A stretch of 64,000 bases of DNA. It comes from Paenibacillus sp. L3-i20. Lineage in GTDB: Bacteria > Bacillota > Bacilli > Paenibacillales > Paenibacillaceae. The notes below the pieces were generated by a model. The model was given only the letters and a program-made list of their open reading frames with translations, was not told the DNA's origin and did not search any database. Of the stretch, positions 16,640 to 25,225 are shown piece by piece. The stretch covers positions 1,943,678 through 2,007,677 of the forward strand of contig NZ_BQME02000001.1 in NCBI RefSeq assembly GCF_022180385.2. The letters run 5' to 3'. Each line of letters opens with the position of its first letter. The first letter of the stretch is position 1. The position numbers and the translations under genes are program-made.

Positions 16640-16905
16640 GGCATTTACATGGATACCAATAACATGGTCAGCATCTTGTTGACCCATTTCTGGTGCGACA
16701 AATGATCCCGTATCTCCGCCTTGAATACCATATCGATCATAGCCTAGTTGTCCCATTAGCTTTGTAAATACTCCAGCAACACGACCAGGTGTCCATCCGG
16801 GCGTGCTCAGCGGCATCGAAAATCCGAATCCCGGTACCGAAGGAATGACCAAGTGGAAAGCCTCGGCAGGATTACCGCCGTGTGCAGACGGGGTTGTATA
16901 AGAGA
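16640..16905 (-). pseudogene. Epoxide-hydrolase/alpha-beta hydrolase remnant
   Basis: The minus strand encodes AHGGNPAEAFHLVIPSVPGF, then GFSMPLSTPGWTPGRVAGVF and GYDRYGIQGGDTGSFVAPEM, the oxyanion-hole and nucleophile-elbow region of epoxide-hydrolase-like proteins (GGDTGS carrying the nucleophile Asp). There is no N-terminal lid domain, and homology ends near HVNAL, at the junction with the methyltransferase remnant. About 85 of roughly 370 residues remain. Confidence 0.7.
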
Positions 16906-17039
16906 CGTTGATATGTTTAAATATGGAAGGTAAAAAATCATTTTATATAAAAAATACCTATTCCTATAAATGAAATTTCTTTTACGATTAAACGATGGAT
17001 GAATACGTATTTGCTTATGTGAAAGGGGATTATATCATT

Positions 17040-17906
17040 TTGGAAAGCTATGAATATATAAATGCTGACCTGAGTGGGGATAGGCAACATCTACGAGCCG
17101 ATTGCGAAAAATGTTTTGGCTTATGTTGTGTGGCGCTACCCTTTGCAGTTTCGGCAGACTTTGCATTGAATAAAGATGCGGGGCATGCTTGCTCTAACCT
17201 GAAAGCTGATTTCCGTTGTGGCATTCATACTAGTTTGAGGGAGCGGGGCTTTCGTGGCTGCACAGTGTACGATTGCTTCGGCGCTGGGCAGAAGGTTTCT
17301 CAACATACCTTCAAAGGACGCGATTGGCGGGAGGTGCCTAGTTTTGCAAAGCAAATGTACGATGTATTCCCGATCATGTGGAAGCTGCATGAGCTGCTTT
17401 GGTATTTATCCGAAGCACTTACGTTAGAAGCAGCTCAACCCATACACGATAAACTGAGATTAGCGCTAAATAAAACAGAGCAACTCACTGAATCCAGTGC
17501 TGACGCTTTAATAGAAGTAGATTTCGTTTCACACCGAGAGGATATCAAACTGCTTCTATTGCAGACTAGTGAGCTAGTGCGAGATAAAGCTCATCGAGGG
17601 CAGAAAAATTCGCAAGGCAGGAAGAAACAATATGGACCTGGGGCACAATTATTCGGTGCGAAACTTAAAGGTGCGGATCTTAAATATGCGAACCTGAGAG
17701 GAGCGTATTTCATTGCGGCTGATCTAAGGGGAGCAGATTTGAGTGGCGCTGACCTTATTGGGGCGGACTTCCGAGATGCCGATATTAGAGGGGCGAACCT
17801 TAGCAGAAGTATGTTTCTCACCCAAGCGCAGATGAACGCAGCAAAAGGTGATGCAGCGACAAAGCTGCCTTCGTCACTTACACGGCCGGAACATTGGGTT
17901 AGTTAG
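17040..17906 (+). CDS. Cys-cluster protein with C-terminal pentapeptide repeats
   Basis: About 288 aa. The N-terminal half has [14 protein letters not shown], then [26 protein letters not shown] and DCFGAGQ, a spaced-cysteine pattern like that of YkgJ-type metal-binding domains. A helical middle follows, then about eleven pentapeptide repeats of the A(D/N)LxG type over roughly residues 205-260 ([19 protein letters not shown] onwards), forming a right-handed beta helix. Function is unknown; some pentapeptide proteins mimic DNA and protect gyrase, but this combination points elsewhere. AAAGGGGA lies 10 bases before TTG 17040, my preferred start. An upstream in-frame ATG at 16995 has no ribosome binding site but cannot be excluded. 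Confidence 0.8.
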   Translation: MESYEYINADLSGDRQHLRADCEKCFGLCCVALPFAVSADFALNKDAGHACSNLKADFRCGIHTSLRERGFRGCTVYDCFGAGQKVSQHTFKGRDWREVPSFAKQMYDVFPIMWKLHELLWYLSEALTLEAAQPIHDKLRLALNKTEQLTESSADALIEVDFVSHREDIKLLLLQTSELVRDKAHRGQKNSQGRKKQYGPGAQLFGAKLKGADLKYANLRGAYFIAADLRGADLSGADLIGADFRDADIRGANLSRSMFLTQAQMNAAKGDAATKLPSSLTRPEHWVS

Positions 17907-17957
17907 ACAGAGGTATTATTAGAAAAAGGTTTAATACGGTGCGAAAAGAGATTGTTC

Positions 17958-18160
17958 ATGCAGAACGTTTATATCGTTTCAGGGCCAGTGGGAGTAGGCA
18001 AGTCAACAACTTCAAGTGCATTAGTTAATGCGTAAAAAACAACGCATATATATCGGGTGATGATGTAAGCTATATGCATGTCAGCGGTCGTGAGAAGCCA
18101 TGAGAAGCCATGGGGAAATTATCAGGCGTTTATGCTAATGTAGTGATAGAAATAAATACA
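17958..18160 (+). pseudogene. Broken P-loop nucleotide-kinase-like gene
   Basis: The start encodes MQNVYIVSGPVGVGKSTTSS (Walker A) and hits a stop after about 25 codons. A second frame then continues with NNAYISGDDVSYMHVSGREK, which is the expected next part of an AAA_33/kinase fold. GAGAAGCCAT is tandemly duplicated at 18092-18111, adding another shift. The remainder cannot be recognised. This is a decayed gene. Confidence 0.65.
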
Positions 18161-18290
18161 AGTAGCTACCTTCTCATCGACTGCTAACAAATGTACGTCC
18201 GAGATGGAGTACACTTCTTCTGTTATCAAATCCCAAACATTTTCGAAATAATACTTAATTTTGCTCCATGAGGTGCATGTTTTATCTGAG
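18122..18290 (-). pseudogene. SnoaL/NTF2-like domain remnant
   Basis: An open minus-strand stretch without a start codon encodes SWSKIKYYFENVWDLITEEV and then YSISDVHLLAVDEKVATCIY before a TGA. Its rhythm resembles the middle strands of NTF2-like/DUF4440 proteins. It overlaps the end of the kinase remnant. The assignment is tentative. In 18290-18513 I see only a 25-base hairpin at 18353-18377 (AGCTGC/GCAGCT) and nothing coding. Confidence 0.35.
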
Positions 18291-18513
18291 AATCAATGAA
18301 CGACATTTGGGTGCAATGTATTATTAGTTAAACATTTTGAGCTAATAAAGAAGCTGCTCAGACTTTCTGGGCAGCTAGATCAGTTCTTCACTTCATTCCT
18401 TGATGAAAAATAAGAAATGACATATATACGCTTCGATTCTTTGAAAAGTTCTAGCTCTTTTGTAATTACTAAATAGTGCTTGTCAATCGTTATTTCGGGA
18501 TGCGAGGATAACT

Positions 18514-18957
18514 CTAAACGGGCTTTGGATCTTGCCACACATTAAACTTGTTGCCATCAGGATCTACGAACTTGAACTGCAAGCCGCATCCGTCTAGGTC
18601 AAGCAACGGTTCGACGGCTACCCCCGTTTCTCGGAGCTTCTTATGAAGCTCCACAATATTTCCGACTTCGAAAGTCAATGAGAACATTTCATAGTTTTCC
18701 CCGTCCCATTGATTCGTCATAAAGTTTGCATTTCTATGATTCGTTGCTTCAAGCAAGAAAAACCACTGTCCATCTCCTAATACAATAATAGCTCCACCAG
18801 GTTCACGCTTTTTAATGGTTAATCCAAAAGTATCTGCATACCACTTTGACGCTCGATCTACATTCGATACAGGCAAGTAGTTGCACAGAACCCTCTTAAG
18901 CATAGGTGGTTTTGCAACTTGTTGTTGCTGCATTTTTTTCATTTCTTGATCTGACAT
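18514..18957 (-). CDS. VOC-superfamily (glyoxalase/bleomycin-resistance fold) protein
   Basis: 147 aa. After a Gln-rich lead (KKMQQQQV) it carries one VOC domain: LKRVLCNYLPVSNVDRASKW opens the first beta-alpha-beta-beta-beta module and LQFKFVDPDGNKFNVWQDP closes the second. Members bind metal or small hydrophobic ligands. I prefer ATG 18957 because GAGGAG lies 11 bases upstream; GTG 18960 is also possible. It lies 73 bases downstream of, and on the same strand as, the sigma factor that carries its own VOC domain, so the two probably share a transcript. Confidence 0.88.
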   Translation of the reverse strand: MSDQEMKKMQQQQVAKPPMLKRVLCNYLPVSNVDRASKWYADTFGLTIKKREPGGAIIVLGDGQWFFLLEATNHRNANFMTNQWDGENYEMFSLTFEVGNIVELHKKLRETGVAVEPLLDLDGCGLQFKFVDPDGNKFNVWQDPKPV

Positions 18958-19030
18958 CACGTATATCACTCCTCACTTTATCCAGTGCAACATATAGACG
19001 CTTCTTATCGGCGGAATCCGTCACGGAGGA

Positions 19031-19969
19031 TTAATTATTATCTACAGCTATATATTTGTTGTGATCCGGATCATAGAAAGTAAAATGCTTCCCAAGCCAT
19101 GCATCATGTTGAATAGGATCAGCTATAACGCCATTATTACTTAATTGAAACCATAGTTGCTCTGCATTCGATATAGAAAAAGATAAAATAGGAGTATCTA
19201 AAGGGCTGTGTCCATGGCATTGCAGTACATATAATTCATGCCCCAACTCTAATAACAGGTTGCCGTGTTTACTTATTTCTAAATGAAAGTGGCGGACGAA
19301 CCAATCGGTCGTCTTTTTCCTGTTGGTGGCGGGAATATAGAAGTGTCCCATTCCTTTTATGATCTGTCCGCTTACCTTTTGCTCGAAATGATGCCCAAGG
19401 CGAAATGTATTGAAATAAGTTTCAAAATCTTCGGCAAGGTGGAGTCTAAGTGTTTCTCTAGCACGTCGTATACGGCTTTCTACTGCTGAAATGGAGAGAC
19501 TCATAAATTGTCCGATTTCTTTCATCGACCAATCACTTAAATAGTAAAGTATAATGGCTGATTTATTTTTTTCATCAAGTGTATGTAAGGCGGACCAAAT
19601 AGCTTCATGAATTACATGTCCATCAAGCCATGAATGAACGTTGTCTGCTTTAGGGGTGGTACTATCGTTATATGGAAGTGTAGGCTTCTTTCTTCTTATA
19701 AAATCATGACTCGTTCGAAAGGTAATGGAGTAAAGCCAACTGCCAAGCTTATTGGGGTCATTTAAAGTGTGCATTTGATTGTAGCTCTTAATAAAGGCTT
19801 CTTGTACGACATCCTGAGCATCATGATAGTTGCCAACAATATTGAAAGCAACAGAAAGCAAGGCGTTGGAGTAACGCAGAACGATGCTGCGAAAAGCGTC
19901 AAAGTTTCCACTTTGAACATCGATTACGAGTTGATAATCGGATTTTTCACTATTGGTAAGTATGTTCAA
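19031..19969 (-). CDS. ECF sigma factor with fused C-terminal VOC domain
   Basis: 312 aa. Residues about 10-90 form sigma region 2 (NYHDAQDVVQEAFIKSYNQM) and about 125-175 region 4 (LSDWSMKEIGQFMSLSISAV, then ESRIRRARETLR). The remaining 120 or so residues, from about 200, look like a VOC domain: GMGHFYIPATNRKKTTDWFV opens it and GKHFTFYDPDHNKYIAVDNN closes it. No anti-sigma gene is adjacent; C-terminal extensions of ECF factors commonly control activity in cis. A VOC gene lies just downstream. The start is TTG 19969, with GGGAG only 3 bases away and a TGA in frame just upstream, so initiation should be weak. Confidence 0.85.
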   Translation of the reverse strand: MNILTNSEKSDYQLVIDVQSGNFDAFRSIVLRYSNALLSVAFNIVGNYHDAQDVVQEAFIKSYNQMHTLNDPNKLGSWLYSITFRTSHDFIRRKKPTLPYNDSTTPKADNVHSWLDGHVIHEAIWSALHTLDEKNKSAIILYYLSDWSMKEIGQFMSLSISAVESRIRRARETLRLHLAEDFETYFNTFRLGHHFEQKVSGQIIKGMGHFYIPATNRKKTTDWFVRHFHLEISKHGNLLLELGHELYVLQCHGHSPLDTPILSFSISNAEQLWFQLSNNGVIADPIQHDAWLGKHFTFYDPDHNKYIAVDNN

Positions 19970-20246
19970 TCACTCCCATGCGGAGTTTTTTGAAATAAGT
20001 TTGATATCCTCATAATTACGTAACGTCTAAAATACGAGGCGCAGAATCATCTATTCAGTGTGGATTTTACACCAAAATTTAACATTGGTCAAAAAGTTTG
20101 GCTCTTACAAAAAGCTCTGAATTACAGCTAAGTATAGGTAAATGAATGAATTTTAATTGAACGAGAGGCAGAGTATGTCAATAACTTTCACATCCAATAT
20201 GATACTATTGAGAAGGAATTCATTCTGATAGATTGGGGTGTGCGTT

Positions 20247-21416
20247 GTGACAATAAGTCCTAATGAACATGAAGAAGGATATTTCGGCCAGTTTGGAGGA
20301 AGCTTTATTCCTCCTGAATTAAAGGAAGTATTAGGTTATTTAAGCGAGCAGTTTTACACATATAAAGAAGACCCTGAGTTTAACCAAGAACTACGCTATT
20401 ATTTACGTGAATATGTAGGTCGTGATAACCCGCTGACCTTTGCTATTCAGTTAACGGAAGCGTGGGGCGGTGCAAAGATATATTTGAAGCGTGAAGATTT
20501 GAACCATACGGGCTCTCATAAAATTAATAACGTTATTGGACAAATTTTGCTTGCCAAAAGAATGGGAGCGAAACGTGTTATTGCTGAGACTGGAGCAGGT
20601 CAACATGGCGTTGCGACAGCGACAGCTTGTGCGATGTTTAATATGGAATGCATCATTTATATGGGTGCGGAGGATACGAAGCGTCAGGCTTTGAACGTAT
20701 TTCGGATGGAGTTGCTAGGGGCTAAAGTTATACCCGTACATAAAGGACAAGGGCGCTTAAAGGATGCGGTGGATGAAGCATTAAACGATCTAGTTCAAAA
20801 TTATAAAACGACATTCTATTTGCTTGGTTCCGCGGTAGGTCCACATCCTTTCCCGACGATGGTGAAACATTTTCAGTCCATTGTAAGTGAGGAGTCCAAA
20901 CGTCAAATTTTAGAAAAAGAAGGTCGCCTTCCAGATGCAGTTATTGCTTGTGTAGGTGGCGGGAGCAATGCAATTGGTGCGTTCGCTCATTATTTAGACG
21001 AAAGTTCGGTTCGTTTAATCGGTGTAGAGCCAGATCAAGCACCTACATTAACGGAAGGTGTCCCGAGTGTAATCCATGGATTCAAGTGTTTAGTTCTACT
21101 TGATGAAGAAGGTAACCCAAAGCCAACTTACTCGATTGCTGCTGGATTAGACTATCCAGGGGTCGGACCAGAGCATAGTCACCTTCAAGAAATTGGACGA
21201 GCTGAATACGTGGCAGTCAGCAACGAAGAGGTGTTGTCAGCTTTCCAGGAACTATCACGTACAGAAGGAATTATTCCTGCACTAGAAAGTGCACATGCGG
21301 TCGCTTATGCGAAGAAAATTGCTCCTACAATGAGCAGGGACCAAATTATTATTATTAACCTGTCAGGGCGCGGCGATAAAGATGTTGAGCAAGTGTTCCA
21401 TATGCTTAAAGACTAG
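20247..21416 (+). CDS. trpB: Stand-alone tryptophan synthase beta chain
   Basis: 389 aa. TrpB joins indole and serine to make tryptophan using PLP. The PLP lysine is K92 in HTGSHKINN, the catalytic Glu is E114 in IAETGAGQHG, and the phosphate-binding loop is GGGSNAIG. I use GTG 20247, which has GGGGTG 6 bases upstream, rather than GTG 20238. There is no trpA or any other trp gene in the window, and a terminator follows, so it is monocistronic. The N-terminus (GYFGQFGGSFIPPEL) differs from operon-borne TrpB proteins. It may salvage indole. No T-box or TRAP-type GAG/UAG repeat array was seen in 19970-20246. Confidence 0.93.
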   Translation: MTISPNEHEEGYFGQFGGSFIPPELKEVLGYLSEQFYTYKEDPEFNQELRYYLREYVGRDNPLTFAIQLTEAWGGAKIYLKREDLNHTGSHKINNVIGQILLAKRMGAKRVIAETGAGQHGVATATACAMFNMECIIYMGAEDTKRQALNVFRMELLGAKVIPVHKGQGRLKDAVDEALNDLVQNYKTTFYLLGSAVGPHPFPTMVKHFQSIVSEESKRQILEKEGRLPDAVIACVGGGSNAIGAFAHYLDESSVRLIGVEPDQAPTLTEGVPSVIHGFKCLVLLDEEGNPKPTYSIAAGLDYPGVGPEHSHLQEIGRAEYVAVSNEEVLSAFQELSRTEGIIPALESAHAVAYAKKIAPTMSRDQIIIINLSGRGDKDVEQVFHMLKD

Positions 21417-21453
21417 CTATACATTACTTCTCTGATTGCCATCCAAACCACTT

Positions 21454-21490
21454 ACAGCCCTCATCTTGAATAACAAGATGAGGGCTGTTT
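21454..21490 (+). terminator. Terminator after trpB
   Basis: CAGCCCTCATCTTG and its complement form a 14-bp stem with a 5-base loop, followed by TTT. Confidence 0.85.
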
Positions 21491-21502
21491 GATGCTTCGC
21501 AA

Positions 21503-21640
21503 CTATTTTAGAAAACTAGTGAGTACCTGAAGTGCAATTTCAGGGTTTGGATTGTGATCTTGGTCTTCAAGTTTGTTGTATACTGCGTTTGGAGTGATTT
21601 CACTCAGCTGATTGGTGACTTCATGTATAGAGGCAAGATT
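21503..21640 (-). pseudogene. Unidentified coding remnant downstream of bioC
   Basis: An open minus-strand stretch without its own ribosome binding site encodes NLASIHEVTNQLSEITPNAV, then YNKLEDQDHNPNPEIALQVL and TSFLK before the stop. It reads like the C-terminus of a real protein, but I do not recognise the family. It lies directly after bioC and could be what remains of another operon gene. Confidence 0.25.
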
Positions 21641-22535
21641 AACTAGTAGTCTCTGACTGTACCAAAAGGAGATCGTATGTCGCAGTAACCCCACCCTGTG
21701 TGCTGAATGTATCCTCGTATTCCTTATACATAGCAGTAAATAGATTTCTCAAGTTATGCCCGCCTAATGGAATTGCCTCTGATGTGCTTGCTCCCATAGC
21801 TTTAACACAATGAAGAAAGTCTCTAGCGGAAGCGTATTTCTTTACATGAATAGTTCGGTCATAACAAACACTTGAATAGCCAGATTGCATCAGCAGTATT
21901 TCCCACTGGGCTAACGATAAAAAAGAAAGCCCGTGACGCTGAGGCTCTAATCCGTAAGCTCGATAGGCTTTATTAAAAGCATAATGCATTTCACAAAATG
22001 TATCGGGTCCAAAAGTAGTGAATAACAGCAAGCCATTAGGCTTTAGCAGTCGGTGAAGATGAACTAATGTCCCCAAAGGATTACTTAGCCATTGAAAGCA
22101 GGCACTTGAGATGATTATATCGAACGAAGATGTCGGAGCATCAACTACCCACGTTTCAATATCGGCTTGAATAAAATCAACACGCTCTGCTCTGTCATTT
22201 TGATTAACACATACAGTATCTAATGTTTCAGTGCTAGCGCATTGATTATCTGTTGAAAGAACACGTTCCTTAGCTACTTTGATCATCTCAGATGCAAGAT
22301 CGACTGCTGTAATTTTTGCTTCATGCCATTTGTTCATTACGATTTGGGTTAGTGTGCCGGTACCACAGCCGATTTCTAGTATAGCGGGTGTTTCTACGAG
22401 CGCTTGGCTGCTCCATTTCACGAGAGACTTGGTCAGTTGATCAGCCATTATTCGCTGAACTTGAGCATGGGCATCATAAGAGATAGCGCTGCGACTAAAC
22501 TTCTGCCCAATAACTCTGCTTCTATCGCTTATCAT
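21639..22535 (-). CDS. bioC: Malonyl-ACP O-methyltransferase
   Basis: 298 aa class I SAM methyltransferase. Motif I LEIGCGTGTLTQ, motif II VDLASEMI and ACFQWLSNPLGTL are diagnostic of BioC. BioC methylates the free carboxyl of malonyl-ACP so that fatty-acid synthesis can build pimeloyl-ACP methyl ester, the disguised biotin precursor. AAGGGGGTGG precedes the ATG, which overlaps the upstream esterase gene by 14 bases. It is the last recognised gene of the biotin operon. An insertion of roughly 20 residues after VLSTDNQ is unusual and rich in Thr, Glu and Asp. Confidence 0.92.
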   Translation of the reverse strand: MISDRSRVIGQKFSRSAISYDAHAQVQRIMADQLTKSLVKWSSQALVETPAILEIGCGTGTLTQIVMNKWHEAKITAVDLASEMIKVAKERVLSTDNQCASTETLDTVCVNQNDRAERVDFIQADIETWVVDAPTSSFDIIISSACFQWLSNPLGTLVHLHRLLKPNGLLLFTTFGPDTFCEMHYAFNKAYRAYGLEPQRHGLSFLSLAQWEILLMQSGYSSVCYDRTIHVKKYASARDFLHCVKAMGASTSEAIPLGGHNLRNLFTAMYKEYEDTFSTQGGVTATYDLLLVQSETTS

Positions 22536-23310
22536 GCCACCACCCCCTTATTTCCTTAACTATGTGCGCTTCCTTTCCTAAGAAGGGAACATGCCCGCAG
22601 TTGGGTAATGCAATTAACGTTGCTCGTGGCAATCGCTCTACAATTTCTAGGACTGCATCATAAGGACATACTTTATCTTCTATCCCGTGAACAAGAAGAA
22701 CAGGAATATCAATATGAGGAAGCTCGGACAAACATTGTTCGTTTCGTAAAATCTGAAGGCCAGCAATTAGTGCTGAGCTTGTCCAACTGCCCGCCGGTGG
22801 AAGTGTTACAATACCATACTCCGAATCTTCTTCCATGAACATGAGCTGCCGAAAGCGGGCTTCAACCGTAACCCTATCTGTTAGAATCCCACGTATCATT
22901 CCTCTAATATGAGCATCTGACCAGCCGTGTATATTCATCTCTGTAGAGTGGGTGAAATGTGCGGTTGCGCTAAATAATATAAGACCATCTCCATAACCTT
23001 TAGCTGCTAGTTTCAGCGCTAATAAGCTGCCGAGCGACCAACCTGCAAGGAGTAGCGGCTCATGTTCTAGCTTTGCCGGACGAGCTTCTTCATCTCGACT
23101 TATTATCTTTCTAATCGTAGTTTCAGTTATGGGCAGCAATTCCTCTGGAGAATTAGCATTGCTGTATTCTGCGGATATATGATGAAAGTCTGGAAGCAGC
23201 AAACGAAGCTGATCAAATACAGAGTCTGGTAGACTCCATCCTGTCAGCCACATGATTGTGCCGATTTTTTCAAGTGTTATAGTAGTAGGTTTGTCATCTT
23301 TTATACTCAT
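22522..23310 (-). CDS. Alpha/beta hydrolase, probable pimeloyl-ACP methyl ester esterase
   Basis: 262 aa alpha/beta hydrolase. The nucleophile elbow is GWSLG (residues 90-94, Ser92), the acid lies in VHGIEDKV and the histidine in NCGHVPFLG. It sits between bioF and bioC in an overlapping biotin operon, so it should perform the BioH role: removing the methyl group that BioC added once the pimeloyl chain is complete. It is not close to E. coli BioH by eye and may be a functional analogue. I start at ATG 23310: TAGGAGTG is 8 bases upstream and the ATG overlaps the bioF stop (ATGA). Confidence 0.82.
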   Translation of the reverse strand: MSIKDDKPTTITLEKIGTIMWLTGWSLPDSVFDQLRLLLPDFHHISAEYSNANSPEELLPITETTIRKIISRDEEARPAKLEHEPLLLAGWSLGSLLALKLAAKGYGDGLILFSATAHFTHSTEMNIHGWSDAHIRGMIRGILTDRVTVEARFRQLMFMEEDSEYGIVTLPPAGSWTSSALIAGLQILRNEQCLSELPHIDIPVLLVHGIEDKVCPYDAVLEIVERLPRATLIALPNCGHVPFLGKEAHIVKEIRGWWHDKR

Positions 23311-24485
23311 GGTTTTAGCACTCCTAGCTGAATCCCGGTGGCGCAAATAATAGCAGCGGCATCTGCTAATTCCTTCTCAGTATGAGCCGCTGAGAGGGAG
23401 AAGCGAATACGTGCTGTGCCGTTAGGGACAGTAGGCGGCCTGATTGCAACTGTTTTAATACCGTTTGATTCCAGTACTCTACTGAAACGAAGTGCGGTAT
23501 CGTTATCGCCTACAATCAATGGGATAATAGGAGAATTCCCTGTACCAACGTTAAATCCAGCATTTTGGAGTGAGGATCGAAACAGATCGCTTAACGCATA
23601 GAGTCGTTCACGGCGCCATTGCTCCCCTTGGACTATTGCTAATGCGGTCGAGATGCCAGCTATAAGAGAAGGTGGCAACGCAGTAGAGTAGATGAGTGGT
23701 CTTGCTTTGTTAATTAAATAGCGAATTAGCGTCTGGCTGCCGCAAACATAAGCGCCGTATACACCAAAGGATTTGCTGAAAGTGCCCATATGTATATCAA
23801 CCTCATTTTGTAAACCAAGATGAAAGCACATTCCTTCACCGCACTCTCCATAAATCCCACCGCTATGCGCCTCATCAACCATTAACATGGCATCATATTC
23901 CTGTTTGAGCGCAACGAGTTCACGTAAGTTCGCTACATTGCCATCCATCGAAAATATGGCATCTGTCACAATCAGTTTGCGTCGTTTATGAGAATACTTC
24001 TGCAATAAAGTTCTCAAATGCTCCATGTCGTTATGTCGATATCGCGCATGCTCAGCACGACTTAACAGTATGCCGTCTACGATGCTTGCATGATTTAGCT
24101 GGTCGCTAAAAACAACATCGTCTCGGCCTACCAGTGCACTAATAACACCTGTGTTAGCCATATATCCGTTGGCAAATACAAGTGATGCTTCACTATGCTG
24201 CCAATTAGATAGTTCCTCTTCAAGCTTTCCATACGGTGTACGATTACCAGTTACTAGACGTGATGCGCGTGAGCCAACACCTTCGGTTAAAAGAGATTCT
24301 CTAATCGTTTCTACAATAGCCGGATGTTGCGCAAGTCCAAGGTAGTCATTAGATGCCAGATTAAGCAGCAAACGATTCCCTCTGAGTATATAACCGGGGC
24401 GATCCAATGCAGGGGCGTTATCGTGCAAGATACGTTCTAATGAAACATCTCTCAATGACTTTAGTTCTTTTTCCATCCAATTCAT
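23307..24485 (-). CDS. bioF: 8-amino-7-oxononanoate synthase
   Basis: 392 aa PLP enzyme of the alpha-oxoamine synthase family. It condenses pimeloyl-ACP (or -CoA) with alanine. Visible landmarks are GVGSRASRLVTGNRTPYGKL, the DAIFSMDGNVANL strand, VDEAHSGG (Asp/His contacting PLP) and the PLP lysine in GTFSKSFG. The start overlaps the bioD stop and the stop overlaps the esterase start, each by ATGA. Confidence 0.96.
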   Translation of the reverse strand: MNWMEKELKSLRDVSLERILHDNAPALDRPGYILRGNRLLLNLASNDYLGLAQHPAIVETIRESLLTEGVGSRASRLVTGNRTPYGKLEEELSNWQHSEASLVFANGYMANTGVISALVGRDDVVFSDQLNHASIVDGILLSRAEHARYRHNDMEHLRTLLQKYSHKRRKLIVTDAIFSMDGNVANLRELVALKQEYDAMLMVDEAHSGGIYGECGEGMCFHLGLQNEVDIHMGTFSKSFGVYGAYVCGSQTLIRYLINKARPLIYSTALPPSLIAGISTALAIVQGEQWRRERLYALSDLFRSSLQNAGFNVGTGNSPIIPLIVGDNDTALRFSRVLESNGIKTVAIRPPTVPNGTARIRFSLSAAHTEKELADAAAIICATGIQLGVLKP

Positions 24486-25225
24486 GATTCACACCGCACT
24501 TTCACGGCTTGTTCGACTAATATCTCTTTAATAAATGGCAATCGAATATGTTCCCGGGCAGCATTAATCAATAGTTTTGAAGTTATTTCACCCTTTAGGT
24601 GAGGGAATTGTCCGAGAAACGTTATACCACTATAACGTTCGATAAGTGCTGCATTTGTTGCGATACTTGGGTCGTCATGCTTATCAATTTCTACTCCATC
24701 GTTGAAAATAAAGCCAATAATCGGAATGCTGTGCTGCTTTAAGTAGGATATGGTTAGTAACGTATGATTAATCGTTCCTAAGCCAGAACGAGCTACAATT
24801 AGTGCTGGTATTTGTAGCTCCCGAATGAAATCCGCCACGAGATAGTCACTCGTTAGAGGGACGGCTACACCGCCAGCTCCTTCGATAATTAATGACTCGT
24901 AACGCATCAGCAGCTCAGTGCCAGCTACTACTAAATTGTGCAACTCGAAGCTCACACCAGCCTCTTTGGCCGCAAGGAGCGGAGTAAGAGGGGCTTCAAA
25001 TGAGTAAGTTGCTACAATCTGGGGCAGTTCGTTGATTCCTGTATATTTCAGCAGAAGTTCTGCGTCCGTAGTGCCGCTGCCTAGTAACGCACCAGACTGA
25101 ACAGGCTTCCAAATGCCTATATTCATACCATCGGTGCGTAGGGCGGCACTTAAAGCTGCTGTTACTATCGTTTTACCAACGGCGGTGTCCGTACCTGTTA
25201 CAAATATTCCACGTATTTGGCTCAT
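24482..25225 (-). CDS. bioD: Dethiobiotin synthetase
   Basis: 247 aa ATP-dependent carboxylase that closes the ureido ring of dethiobiotin. P-loop GTDTAVGKT is at residues 11-19, the substrate loop KPVQSG at about 41-46 and the glycine motif IIEGAGGVAVPL at about 115-126. It overlaps bioA and bioF by 4 bases on either side. The length is slightly above the family norm. Confidence 0.95.
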   Translation of the reverse strand: MSQIRGIFVTGTDTAVGKTIVTAALSAALRTDGMNIGIWKPVQSGALLGSGTTDAELLLKYTGINELPQIVATYSFEAPLTPLLAAKEAGVSFELHNLVVAGTELLMRYESLIIEGAGGVAVPLTSDYLVADFIRELQIPALIVARSGLGTINHTLLTISYLKQHSIPIIGFIFNDGVEIDKHDDPSIATNAALIERYSGITFLGQFPHLKGEITSKLLINAAREHIRLPFIKEILVEQAVKVRCES

